In this document: piece by piece, positions 54,641 through 63,837 of the stretch
Layout of the letters: each line of letters starts with the position of its first letter
How positions within the stretch are numbered: the first letter of the stretch is position 1
Assembly: GCA_028622995.1 (NCBI GenBank)
Contig: JAJQJQ010000084.1
Coordinates: 124,001 to 188,000 of the forward strand
Length of the DNA stretch: 64,000 nt
Direction: 5' to 3'
DNA from: Panagrolaimus kolymaensis
Lineage: Eukaryota > Nematoda > Chromadorea > Rhabditida > Panagrolaimidae
Notes under the pieces: generated by a model
Databases searched by the model: none
Told to the model about the DNA's origin: nothing
Seen by the model: the letters and a program-made list of their open reading frames with translations, nothing else
Position numbers and translations under genes: made by a program

Positions 54641-54823
54641 AACTTTAATTTTGTTTTAATAAAATTATTTTGTGATAAAATTACTTTAAGCTTTTAAATA
54701 TTTTTTTCTCTCAATGTTTTACTAAATAAAGGTTAATGTAAATGAGCTAAGTATTATATCTATAAAAAAGCCATAAATTATAAAAAACAAATAAAGGCAA
54801 AAATAAAAACAATTTAAAAAGTT

Positions 54824-55657
54824 TTAAAATAATTTTTCTTCCACGCAAACTTTGGGCTTTTGATTTTCTGGAAACCATTTGGAAATACAGTTTTCCATTT
54901 TATTTCCAAGTTCTTTAATATTTTGAACATCTTTCTTAAACGTAAATGTGACAATAGCATATGGCTTAACTTTTAATTTAATAAGTTCTAATAAAACTTT
55001 ATCATCAATTTTTTCAGAAGTTTCATAAATTGTCAAATGAAGCCATTGAAATTTTTTAAAATGTTTACAAAGAATTAATTTTTTCAATGAATCGTTTGAA
55101 TAAATAATTATTAAATTAATATAAGTAAATTCAGTTAAATTTGGAGCTTTTAAAAGTATATAATCTCCCGAAATAGAATTTCCATTATCATCTCGAATAT
55201 CAACAAAATTCAAATAAAGTTTTTTAAGTTTATTTGAAAGAAAAAGATTTGCATCATTTAAAGTTAATTTTTCTTTTGTAAGACTAAAACTTTCTAAAGT
55301 TAAACGATAAATATGTTGAGAATAGCATGAAAATGTTCCACTAAAATCAAAGGCAAGATTTGTAAACCAATATTTAAATTTTCCTATTGGAAGCTTTTCG
55401 TAATGACTCCATTTATATCTAGGCAATGGGGAAGCATAATATAATCCATTTCCTTGTTGATACCAAACTCGTTTATCAAGACAAACTATTTTATTCTTTG
55501 CGAAAAAATATTTACAAGTTTTTTGAAGCTTTTGATATCCAATGGGAGAGAGTGGGTTCTCAGTGATGTAAGACATTAAATAATATGGAAATGGAAAATT
55601 TTGACGCCGAGGTGATTCAAAAATAGTATATTTTAAAGCAACAACAACTTCTCCCAT
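54824..55657 (-). CDS. F-box/FTH-like nematode protein of unknown function, 277 residues, single exon
   Basis: The open frame could be extended to 55,693, but only with a GTG start. The first ATG is at 55,657 (MGEVVVAL), giving 277 residues. The N-terminal part, PYYLMSYITENPLSPIGYQKL followed by QKTCKYFFAKN (about residues 25-57), looks like the degenerate F-box-type segment of a family expanded in Meloidogyne and relatives. The rest is leucine/phenylalanine-rich, with short periodic strand-helix units (for example KLKKLYLNF and SLKKLILCKHFKKFQWLHL) resembling the FTH/LRR-like C-termini of nematode F-box proteins. If the F-box works, it would bind a SKP1 subunit and present substrates to an SCF ubiquitin ligase. 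That is inference from family resemblance. No signal peptide or transmembrane segment is visible. The gene's 5' end abuts the left arm of the TIR element at 55,706. It could also be a silent family copy. Confidence 0.7.
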   Translation of the reverse strand: MGEVVVALKYTIFESPRRQNFPFPYYLMSYITENPLSPIGYQKLQKTCKYFFAKNKIVCLDKRVWYQQGNGLYYASPLPRYKWSHYEKLPIGKFKYWFTNLAFDFSGTFSCYSQHIYRLTLESFSLTKEKLTLNDANLFLSNKLKKLYLNFVDIRDDNGNSISGDYILLKAPNLTEFTYINLIIIYSNDSLKKLILCKHFKKFQWLHLTIYETSEKIDDKVLLELIKLKVKPYAIVTFTFKKDVQNIKELGNKMENCISKWFPENQKPKVCVEEKLF

Positions 55658-55761
55658 TTTGTAAATGTTGAGTTTACTAGTTCTTTCAGCCACAACAAAA
55701 AATGGGGTACTTCTATAGATATCGTCCTTAATTTATTTTTATTTTTTTCATTCTTTTTTCG

Positions 55762-55836
55762 ACCAATGGAGGATTCGAACTTTTTTGGAAAACTGACAGA
55801 TCGGACGAGCAGTTCCAGACCACTCGACTACCGATA
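55762..55836 (-). pseudogene. tRNA-like (Ser/Leu-type) relict or SINE head
   Basis: Read on the minus strand, GGTAGTCGAGTGGTCTGGA resembles the A-box/D-arm of tRNA-Ser or tRNA-Leu. Some 45 bases later AGTTCGAATCC is a near-perfect B-box/T-loop. An arm of TGGAACTG paired with CAGTTTTCCA lies between. The acceptor stem and T stem do not pair, so this is not a working tRNA. Its A and B boxes could still serve as an internal RNA polymerase III promoter, as in tRNA-derived SINEs. Confidence 0.5.
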
Positions 55837-55904
55837 CTTCTTTTTCTATGCAACAAAATTAAATCATATAAAAGTGTGAATTTTGAAGTGCTTTAAAACG
55901 TTAA

Positions 55905-56365
55905 AGGATCTAGATCCAATAATGAATTCAGATCCCATAAAGGTAATTAAAGATCCAGATCCCAAAAAGAATCTTAAAGAACCCATAAAAGTAAATTAAG
56001 ATCCAGAACCTATAAATAAAATTAAAGATCCAGATCCTTAAAAGAATCTTAAAGATCCAGAACCTATAAAGTTCCCAAAAAGGATTTAAAAGATCCATAA
56101 CCCATAAAGATTAATAAAGATCCAGAACCCATAAAGAATCAAAAGGATCCAGAACCTATAAAGAATCTTAAAGATCCATAACCCATAAAACTTAAAGATC
56201 AAGATCCTTAAAAGAATCTTAAAGATCCAGATCCTATAAAGGTTATTAAAGTTCCATAACCCTAAATAAAGATCCATAACCCATAAAGAATCTTAAAGAT
56301 CTAGAACCCATAAAACTTAAAGATCCAGGTCCCATAAAGGATCTTATAAATCAAGATTCTAAAAA
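55905..56365. repeat. Degenerate GATCC-rich minisatellite
   Basis: About 16 or more imperfect units of the form AAAGATCCAGAACCCATAAA plus GAATCTT follow one another, each roughly 25-31 bp, with AGATCC the most constant core. Units differ by short indels and by CCAGAACC, CCAGATCC and CCATAACC alternatives. The array fills the middle of the TIR element. It creates a spurious 63-residue Leu/Ile/Trp-rich open frame on the minus strand, which is not called. Confidence 0.85.
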
Positions 56366-56474
56366 TAAAAAAATTGTCTCCTTTTTATTTAAAAAAATTT
56401 GGATTATAAAATCTAAAAAAAAAAGAATGAAAAAAAATAAAAAATAAATTAAGGACGATATCTATAGAAGTGCC

Positions 56475-57026
56475 AAAAATGGCAAGAAAATTTGGTTTAT
56501 CTTTGTTTCATTTTTTGATGGCAGAAAATGCAACATAAAAAATCGATTGACCTCTAATCTACTCAACAAAAAAAAATAATGGGACTAACGAAGAGGTGGC
56601 GTGGTGAGTTTGACAAGGCACTAAGCTTTAAACATGACGATAATACAAAAATAATAACAATTTTTCTTTGCTTTTTTATATTGAGATTTTGAAATTTAAT
56701 ATCAATGAAAAAATTATCAATTATCACTTTCATAAATCCATAAAAGAAAACAATTCATGGGTTTTTATTAATTATGACAATATGAACGCCGAATTAATAT
56801 TAGGTAAGAAAAATTTACAACAAAATATTTAACTGTAAACTGAATTAATCTTGAAACCAAACTTTTTCTCTGTTTGAGAAAGTGATTAAATGAAAACTCT
56901 CTTCTGGGAACAACAAAAACTCAAAATCTCCTTAATTTATTTTAAAGCCACAAAAACCTTATATTTTTAAAGAAAATGAAAACGCTTGAGAAAACGAAAA
57001 TCAAAGTTTAAAATTTTTTTAAAATT
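56475..57026. other. Intergenic stretch with one orphan exon candidate
   Basis: Apart from the exon-like segment at 56,686-56,803 and a weak tRNA A-box-like GTGGCGTGGTGAGTTTGAC near 56,596, no gene, RNA or repeat is evident. Composition is AT-rich throughout. Confidence 0.5.
56686..56803 (+). pseudogene. Orphan exon-like fragment
   Basis: A 118-bp open stretch begins after the possible acceptor TATTGAG and ends at a good donor (TTAG|GTAAGA). Its reading has ordinary protein-like composition (ILKFNINEKIINYHF...NNSWVFINYDNMNAELILG), unlike the poly-F/K translation of the surrounding AT-rich DNA. No start codon or partner exon was found on either side, so it is either a gene remnant or an exon of an unmodelled gene. 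The family is not recognised. Confidence 0.3.
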
Positions 57027-57082
57027 TTTATTGAAAAGCAAAAACAAAACAAAATATAATTTAAAAAACACATAAATTTTTT

Positions 57083-57328
57083 TTATCTTTTTTGAATTTT
57101 CTTCCAATAATTTTTTTCTATTTTTTGCAATTCAACCATAACTTCATCTTTAATATGAGGTTTAAAATATGATAAATTGATTGGTTGTCCATTATAATAA
57201 AGTTTTTGAAGATCAGGAAAATCTCCGATGTATTGATATGATTTGAGATCGACAGCTTCACATTGCCTGGATTTATAATATCTATATCCACCTGCAACAA
57301 CAGCACTAGTAACAGCAATCGTGATCAT
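57083..57328 (-). CDS. Small predicted single-pass membrane protein, 81 residues
   Basis: The frame opens with a true ATG at 57,328 and ends in TAG at 57,083. Residues 2-16 (ITIAVTSAVVAGGYR) form a short hydrophobic segment with small residues, followed by basic YYKSRQ. The remainder is soluble and charged, ending in a basic helix (EKNYWKKIQKR). Size and layout resemble small inner-mitochondrial-membrane subunits or assembly factors, but I cannot name a family. A strong 3' splice site, GTCTTTTTCCAG, ends at 57,389, 60 bases upstream of the ATG. It is either a spliced-leader site or the end of an intron in the 5' untranslated region, and it supports a real transcript. AATAAA on the minus strand lies about 50 bases past the stop (57,027-57,032). 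A second frame over the same bases is a shadow. Confidence 0.55.
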   Translation of the reverse strand: MITIAVTSAVVAGGYRYYKSRQCEAVDLKSYQYIGDFPDLQKLYYNGQPINLSYFKPHIKDEVMVELQKIEKNYWKKIQKR

Positions 57329-57560
57329 GGCAGGATAACAAACAAAAAATATAAATGGATGGATGGGTGAAAAAGGATTTTTATAGATCTGGAAAAAGAC
57401 AAAAAATAATTAAAGGATCTTGATTTTAATCAACAACAAAAAAAATTATCGACGACGAAGAACGCGTTTTTGAGAAGAAAAAAGAGAGGCGAAAAATAAA
57501 ATAAAGAATCAATAAAAAAAGGATGCATAAAAAAAAATTTCTTTGACCATTGATGACGAC

Positions 57561-57678
57561 AAGGGATGCTCGATCGTTCGTGGTTCGAAGTTTGAAGTTT
57601 GTGATGTTCGGCCTTTTTCCCCAAAAATATTTGAAGTTCGATGTTCGGATCTTCCAAAAGCCCAGATCGAGCATCCCT
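57561..57678. mobile_element. 118-bp MITE with 14-bp TIRs and 9-bp target-site duplication
   Basis: AGGGATGCTCGATC at the left end (57,562-57,575) is the exact reverse complement of GATCGAGCATCCCT at the right end (57,665-57,678). The element is flanked on both sides by GATGACGAC (57,552-57,560 and 57,679-57,687), a perfect 9-bp direct repeat. The interior is more GC-rich than its surroundings and carries TTCGAAGTTTGAAG and TTCGATGTTCGGA motifs. A 9-bp duplication fits Mutator-like or related transposases supplied in trans. No coding capacity is present, and overlapping short frames are not genes. The intact ends and duplication suggest a fairly recent insertion. Confidence 0.85.
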
Positions 57679-57689
57679 GATGACGACTG

Positions 57690-58855
57690 GCTGCTTTTTT
57701 ATTAAAAAAAATAAAAATAATTATCTTGCTGACCACCGCTGCTCACCGATGAATGGGACTGCATTTTGCCAACAAAAAAAAAGAAATAAGGTTGTCAAAG
57801 TATTTGGCGAGGGCAAAAAAAAAAAGAAATATGGAGAAGGGCAAAATGAGTGAGAGGAGTTGTCGTTGACCTTTTATTTTTTTTCTACAAAAGCCGCGAG
57901 TTCAACTTTTTTCTTCAACCTTTTTTTATAAATGTTTTTTTAGGAGTTTCAAAACACAAAATTTTAAAAATTTGGATGTTTCATTTATGTCAATCAGATT
58001 TTAAAAGATTTCATAACATTTTTATTTCCTTTTTTTGATTGCTTGAAAAAAAAAGAAAGAAGAAAACAGGTTGTTGCAAAAAAATACTACGTTAAAAGTA
58101 ATTTTATTCGTTGTTGCATGTTAAAGATATTCCTTTTCATCGTTCATTGAAGATGATTCATTTAATAGTTTATCTTTCTTGATTGTCTCAAATTTATGTT
58201 GAATGAGAAAAAAAAATGTAAACTTTTTCATTTAATAAAAATTAATGTCGCATCTTAGTTTAAAAGAAAATTATTTAAGGTGTCATAGTGCTTTTTTGCT
58301 TTTAAAAAACAAACAAGAAAATTTGTTTTAAAGAATAAAGCTTTAAAATTTTTCTTTAGTCAATGGGTTCATCTTATTTCTTAAATATATTACATTTTTT
58401 TAATCGAGAAAATATCGTTTTACTGGGATTTACTTTGCTTTTTTAAAATTTTTCTGACAGATAAAGCTAAAAGTTTAAAGTCCATTTTTTAAATTTAAAG
58501 CTTTTTTGAACTCATTGGCGTCTTAAATTACAAAACAAAATAAACCATGACATATTTGTCATTTTAAGGAACCATAAAACTTAATTTTTTTGATTAAAAA
58601 CATTTTTTGGAATACTAAAGCCTTTGATAAAATTGTTTTTAGCAACTCTAAGAAGAAGTAATAACGGCCAAATGTAATTTTTTTATAAATAAAAGTAATT
58701 CTAGAAAAACAGGTGAAAGTTTAATAAATAAATAATTTGTTTATTAGCTGGAGGAAGGGATATTTTGTAAAAAAAAGCAGAAAAAAAAACTTTTAAATAA
58801 ATAAATACAACGAACGTGACATTGGCAGCAATAAAAAAATTATTTTTTTATTTTG
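57690..58855. other. Intergenic, AT-rich, nothing recognised
   Basis: Long A and T runs and only short shadow frames are present (for example the plus-strand frames near 57,641-58,038). No RNA gene, repeat or regulatory site could be supported. The last 50 bases precede the chemoreceptor start without an obvious strong 3' splice site. Confidence 0.5.
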
Positions 58856-60393
58856 ATGGTAATGATTCAAATAATTGAAATAAATTTATGGCAAAATTTA
58901 AGTTTTGAAGAAATTTATCATCCATATTTTCATTTTTATTCTCGAATTTTTATGGATTTTACTTTTGGAATTTCAATATTTATTTTTTTTTTTGCTGCAT
59001 TTGTAATTCTCAAAAAATCCACGAAACAAATGGGAATTTTTAAATATACTGTATTTTGTCAACTTTCATGCAACATAATTTTTGGTTTATTTTTATTTAT
59101 TTTTAATCCAATTTGTTTGGCACCTTTGCCGCTGTTTTCTAATTTTAGCCATTTTCTTTCATTAATTAATCGAGATTGGATTTATTATTTAACTTCAATT
59201 TTATTATTTCCAATTTCGGCTGGAATGGTGGCTTTTGTTTTTGGTTTGGATCTTCGAGTTTATTCGGTTTTTAGTATTACAATTAACCCAGTGGAAAATA
59301 TTAAAAGATTCTTAATTTTTTATTTATTTTCTTCTGGATTTGTTTGGATCACCATGGCAGGTAACTTGGGAATTTGAATAAAAAAATAAATCTCATGAAA
59401 AAACGCTTGTTTTTAAATAGGTTTATTTTTTAGTAGACGTGTATTTTTTTATACTTTTTTATGCATATTTTTTCCAAGTTGAAAGCCTTCACATTGTTAT
59501 AAAAAACTATAACATAGCATTAAAAAATTTTTTTTAGTAGGATTCAGGTGTTTTTAATGTTTTTACAATTAAGCGCAACCTTTACAAAAATCATTATTTT
59601 TGCAAGTGTTTGGGGTTCAAAAACCAGGAATACATTAATCTTTAAAAAAGTTTTTCGCAGTTAGGAACAAAAATATTAATAATAAAAATTCATAAATTCG
59701 ATAATTCATCTTTACACAAATTTTTTTGAAATATAATTAAATTCTATAAAAATTTTATTTTTTTTATTCAGTTCCTTATCTTTGCATGTCTGTTAAAACA
59801 GATGTTCTTCAAAAAGAATATGAAGCTGCTATTCCAGCTTTAGTGGAAGTTTATAAAATTCAACCTTTGACCGTTGGATTTTTAGCTGAATACACAAGCA
59901 ATTGGTTTATGGTTTTTGGATTTGCAATGGCTTTTTGGTTTTGTCTCGCAGCATTTTTAATTGTTTCATTAAATCTTTTATTTATTTATCGACTTGGAGA
60001 AATTAAGGATTTAGTTTCGAAAGAAACTTATGCAATGCAAAAAATGCTTTATCGGTGAGTTATTTCCTTCAAAAATGAGTTTTCTTTCGAGACAACTTTT
60101 TTAAAGTATATTTTAAATACATTTTTTTCAGGGCTTTGGCAATTCAATTTTGCAATGTTTTAATTTTTGTTGTGACTCCTATAATTCTTATTGGAATTGG
60201 GTTTGTATTTCCATCAAAATATGGAAGCATTTACACAAATTTTGCTCAACCTATTTTTTCTTTACACATTATTTTTGATGCTCCATCATTAATTTATTGT
60301 GTAAAACCGTATCGAAATTACGTAAAGAATTTATTTAAAAATGGTTTTTCTTTTCGTGTTTCAAGTAGAACATTTCCAGATGTTTATGAATAA
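58856..60393 (+). CDS. Seven-transmembrane chemoreceptor, srh/sri (Str-superfamily) type, 349 residues
   Basis: Three exons join in phase: 58,856-59,360, 59,772-60,054 and 60,132-60,393. Donors are GTAACT and GTGAGT, acceptors are TTTTATTCAG and TTTTTTTCAG, and the total is 1,050 bp including TAA. The 349 residues match the usual length of nematode Srh/Sri receptors. Hydrophobic segments lie near residues 33-52, 62-86, 108-131, 151-172, then in WFMVFGFAMAFWFC..., in ALAIQFCNVLIFVVTPI..., and in the last IFSLHIIFDAPSLIYCV. KKSTKQMG after the first segment and SLH...P...KPYRNYV at the end are typical Str-superfamily motifs. It is expected to be a G-protein-coupled odorant/peptide receptor in amphid neurons, from family knowledge only. 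A second ATG (58,862) is a possible start. AATAAA overlaps the stop codon. All splice sites and motifs look intact, so it is probably functional. Confidence 0.88.
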
Positions 60394-61449
60394 ATATTTT
60401 TTTCATTTTCCCTTTTTTAAAAAAAATATGCTTTAACTACCGGTCAGAAAAAAAGAGAAAATTTTTGTTGACTTTCGCTAAGCTGATAAGAATAAGCAAT
60501 AATTTCTATACTATACAACAGCAAAAATATAGTGTATTGTTAAAGGAAAAGGGTTGCTCGCTTATCTTAAAACAAACTTTGTCTACAATGACAATATTTT
60601 ACCACACCTTGTCCCAATTTTTATTTTCTGCTTAGCTTTTTATTATAGCAAAAAGGATTCAACAAAAACTCATTATTCTCAAAAATGTACAAATTAACAG
60701 AGAAAAATAAAGCAAGAAGAAAAATCTTGCTCCAAACATATTGTAAAACATATTTTTCTAAAACTAAGTTGAGTTATTAGTTGTAAAAATAGTTTAAACT
60801 ATAGGCGACCATGATTGAAAAGAAAAATTTAATTCAAATAAAAATAATTCGCATATCTTATATTTTGTTTTGCATTATACTTTCTGCTATTCGAAGTTCG
60901 GATATTTGGTTTATAGTAAAAGATAATTCATCTATTTTTAGCTATTCTTAAAAATCTAAATTTTCCAGATGGTGAAGAAACGTGTTTAAAATTTTCTTTA
61001 ATTTAATATGAGTTATTTTTATTGTTAATTATGATAGCAATTAGCCCCTTGTTTCACGTTTTAGTTTGGTCCTTTCATATAAAACAATTGGTGGAATTAT
61101 AATTTTTAACGCGCTCAAATTCAAGGGAAAATTTTATACTTGCGTCAACAAATAAAACTATAAACGTTGGAAATCAACAATGGAGTGTGTTATCAATTTT
61201 TGTCTGTTAATTTATTTTAATTAAGTTCCGCTTGGTTAAAGTAAAGAATCAAGACTAATTTAAAATTTTTTAAGCCAGATGAAGTTTGGTCTTAATGCAA
61301 ACAATAAAATAGCTATAATCTTTACTCCATAAATATTTTATTGTTCCTTTGTTTCTATTTTTTCTTTTTTTTACTTATCAAAAAAAAATGCCACGTAAAA
61401 AGAAAATAATCAGCATTATTAGCAAGCTTAATTTTATTGATAAGAATTT
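60394..61449. other. Intergenic, AT-rich, nothing recognised
   Basis: About 1 kb without a supportable gene, RNA or repeat on either strand. Isolated splice-like sites (for example TTTTCCAG near 60,970) have no open frame attached. Confidence 0.5.
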
Positions 61450-61692
61450 TCAGGAAACATCAGAGCGAATAAAATAAAATGTTTGGCAAATAAAAGACAA
61501 TAAGCATATATAAAAAATGAAGATCAAAGTCTTCATGCAATACAGTATAAAAGAGTAGATTTTGTGTTCTTGAGGAATGTGTGTGCATTTATTATAAGAA
61601 TTCGATTTGGAATACGGTTGAACGATTAATACCAAAAATATAAATACATAGTAAACAAATTTTGTGTTTATAAAATTAACATCCAAATCCAT
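61450..61692 (-). CDS. Possible small secreted or membrane protein, 80 residues
   Basis: The frame has a true ATG at 61,692. Residues 10-27 (KFVYYVFIFLVLIVQPYS) could be a signal peptide or membrane anchor. They are followed by a short polar, Cys/His-containing part (SYNKCTHIPQEHKI) and then a second hydrophobic run (LIFIFYICLLSFICQTFYFI), which may simply be translated AT-rich intron. No family is recognised and no splice-leader site is obvious upstream. The clustered codons and polar middle part argue mildly for coding, while its isolated position and AT-rich composition argue against. It could be the first exon of a small effector-like gene or chance. Confidence 0.25.
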   Translation of the reverse strand: MDLDVNFINTKFVYYVFIFLVLIVQPYSKSNSYNKCTHIPQEHKIYSFILYCMKTLIFIFYICLLSFICQTFYFIRSDVS

Positions 61693-61915
61693 TGCGACAA
61701 CTTAATTGTATTTTTAAAGCAAATTTTCTATAAATATAGTTTTTCCCACAATAAGTATACTTGAATTTTAGCATATTTATTTTTAAATTTTTTTATGATA
61801 TGTCTTTGATCATTTGTGTTTATTGTTAAAATGCGTATGAGTTCTTCAAGGAGAAGCATAATATTCGTTTATTTTCAAAAACGAAACATTAACGACAAAA
61901 GTAAAAATGATTAAC

Positions 61916-63837
61916 TCAATTAATAATATTTCTTGAAAACATTGATTTGGCTTTGATATAATCGAGAAAGGCTTGTTCATGATAAACAGCTTCAGGTTCA
62001 TCACCGTTTATGAGGTCACGAAGCGAGTAAGCGCTAACAAAGAAAACAGGCACTCGGCTTAATTCAGGCTTGTCAGCCTTTTTAATTTCTTCAATGTAAA
62101 ATTCACTCACTAAAAAAATTTTTCATTTAAGCCAAATATAAATAATTTAGATAAATTTTACTTTTGCTAATATAACTAAAAACGGCATTTTGATCAACTT
62201 TTTTGATTTCCTTTCTTCTGATAGCATTGCTCAAAACAATATCACATCGAGAACGGACAAAAGCAATGGGTTGATTATATCTTATTGATTGAATAGCAAA
62301 GTCTATTTCTGCTTTTCCGAGTGTATCTTGAGTTAAAATTACGAGACAATCAAATGCACATAAACATTTATCTCTAAAATTATAAAAACCGAATTAAAAT
62401 TATTTGATAACTAACTGGAACTTACTGATAATAACTATCAGAGCTATGGGTAAGTGTGCCAGCGCCGGGAATATCGTAAATTTTAACATGCTTAAATTTC
62501 TGATCGGGAAATGAAAATGGTGCTGTTAAATGCGTTGTTTCAGTAATGCCAACTTTGGCGGCGTCAGGATGGTTATCTTCGATTCCACGAATAGCATTGA
62601 TTAAACTGCTTTTGCCTGTTTTTGTTTGCCCCACAAATGCAAAGTTGTAGCAATTTGCCGTATCCAATCCCAAGTCTAGCTTAGCTTTTCGCAAGGTTTC
62701 TTCCATATCTTCAGGGACAACAATATCATTTTGCGGCTTTTCTTTTACATAACTCAAGAAATCATTGCGAGACTCAGAAAACTGTTGCATTAAAACGCTA
62801 AGGCTTGCAAGCATATTATTGTTGGTTTCTCGTTGAATTTCTAATTGCTCATTCATTAGTTTCATCATTTCTCCATGACGATTTTGTGTATTTTCAATTT
62901 CTTCTTTATGCTTAAAAATAATATGGTTTTCAGAAATCAACATTAAGATAGACAAACCATTGAACGCATTTCAGTAAGCTGCTTGTCCGCTAATTGTTGT
63001 TGAACTTCACGTTCTTTCCTTATTTGCTGTAATTAAGCCTTTTTTAGATAATTTTTAATCACTTATTTTTGCTAACCTCTTCCTTTTCTTTTTGAGCTTC
63101 AAGAGATGTCCTATGCATTCTTTCTTGCAATTCCATCATATGTTGAGCATGTTCTTGATCACGTGCATGCATTTCTCTCCTTAAAAATCTCTTGATGAAT
63201 TGTATTAAAAGCTTTATAAAGCACATACATTAATTCTCGTTGCTTTTCATCAGCTTCTTCCTTTTCTCGTTTACGAATTTGTTCTTCACGTTGAGCTCTT
63301 TCTCTCTCTTGTTGAAAAAGTTTTTCTCGCTCTTCTTTTTGCCTACGCTCTTCTTCTCTGCGTTCCTTTTCTTGATGTTTCAATTCCTAAACATGTTATA
63401 ATGTAAAAATCTGCTAAATCCTATTTTCAAAAACTAAGAAATTTTAATCACAAATTTCATTTTTTCCCCTTTGTTTTATTATTATCTTTTAATAAACACG
63501 TATCCTACCTCCAATCGCATTTTATGTTGTAGTTCCATTTCTTTACGCCTTTCTTCTGCTTCGGCTTTTTGCTGCGCAAGCTTTCTCTGCTCTTTCAATT
63601 CAAGCTCCTCTTTTTCTTCTTGGGCTTCAGCTTGTCTTCGTTGAAAGATGGCTTCTTCAAGTTGGCGTTGTTTTTTAGCTTCATCCAATGCATTTTGAAA
63701 TTTTTTTTGTTGCTCAGCAGCTTGCGCATTAGCTCTCTAAAAAAGCATATAATGTACAAAAATTATATGTACATAAGATTACTTACTTGTCGCTCTTGAG
63801 TTCGCGCTTCTTCAGCTGCAGATTCAGAGTTTCCCAT
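61916..63837 (-). CDS. Coiled-coil IRG-like GTPase with N-myristoylation-type start, 499 residues, eight exons
   Basis: Eight exons join in phase to exactly 1,500 bp: 63,837-63,787, 63,736-63,509, 63,386-63,229, 63,179-63,077, 63,026-62,958, 62,910-62,426, 62,373-62,162 and 62,109-61,916. Five of the seven introns are about 47-52 bp, and all are GT..AG. The start MGNSES fits the N-myristoylation pattern MGxxxS. Residues about 15-260 are a Glu/Lys/Gln/Arg-rich coiled coil. The G domain carries G1 GQTKTGKS (297-304), a GITETT switch (about 324-329), G3 DIPGAGT (349-355), the G4-like FVRSRCD (403-409) and the G5-like FFVSA (458-462). This order and wording match immunity-related (IRG/p47) GTPases, which bind GTP and oligomerise on membranes. 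The C-terminal helical part is short, about 35 residues after G5. A role on membranes is inferred; immunity is not shown. AATAAA lies at 61,868-61,873 and a possible spliced-leader AG sits near 63,844. Confidence 0.88.

Larger units (their letters stand above)
55706..56474. mobile_element. TIR-bounded non-autonomous element, about 770 bp, with tRNA-like and minisatellite core
   Basis: Two inverted arms of roughly 50 bp face each other. The left arm (55,706-55,759) contains ACTTCTATAGATATCGTCCT followed by a TTAATTTATTTTTATT...CATTC tail. The right arm (56,421-56,474) is its reverse complement with small indels in the T/A runs. Between them lie a tRNA-like segment and a GATCC-rich minisatellite, and no transposase frame is present. 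I see no clear target-site duplication, so the exact ends are approximate. It could be a MITE, a foldback element or a composite. The left arm is close to the start of the F-box-like gene and may have brought or disturbed its promoter. Confidence 0.75.

Noticed and set aside
55658..55693. Extension of the F-box-like protein upstream to 55,693
   Set aside because: It would require a GTG start. The first ATG at 55,657 is more credible for a nematode nuclear gene.
56086..56277. 63-residue Leu/Ile/Trp-rich frame on the minus strand
   Set aside because: It lies wholly in the GATCC minisatellite, and its internal repetition is explained by the DNA repeat.
56596..56640. Second tRNA-like start, GTGGCGTGGTGAGTTTGAC
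   Set aside because: It resembles an A box only, with no B box or stem pairing downstream.
57118..57318. 66-residue frame overlapping the small membrane protein gene
   Set aside because: It is a shadow in another frame of the better supported 81-residue frame, which has a true ATG, a 3' splice site upstream and ordinary composition.
57426..57853. Several overlapping short frames on both strands
   Set aside because: They cross the 118-bp MITE and poly-A/T runs, share no splice sites or homology, and contradict each other.
63569..63799. Plus-strand 76-residue hydrophobic frame
   Set aside because: It is antisense to the coiled-coil exons of the GTPase gene. Glu/Lys-rich codons read backwards give Phe/Leu-rich frames.
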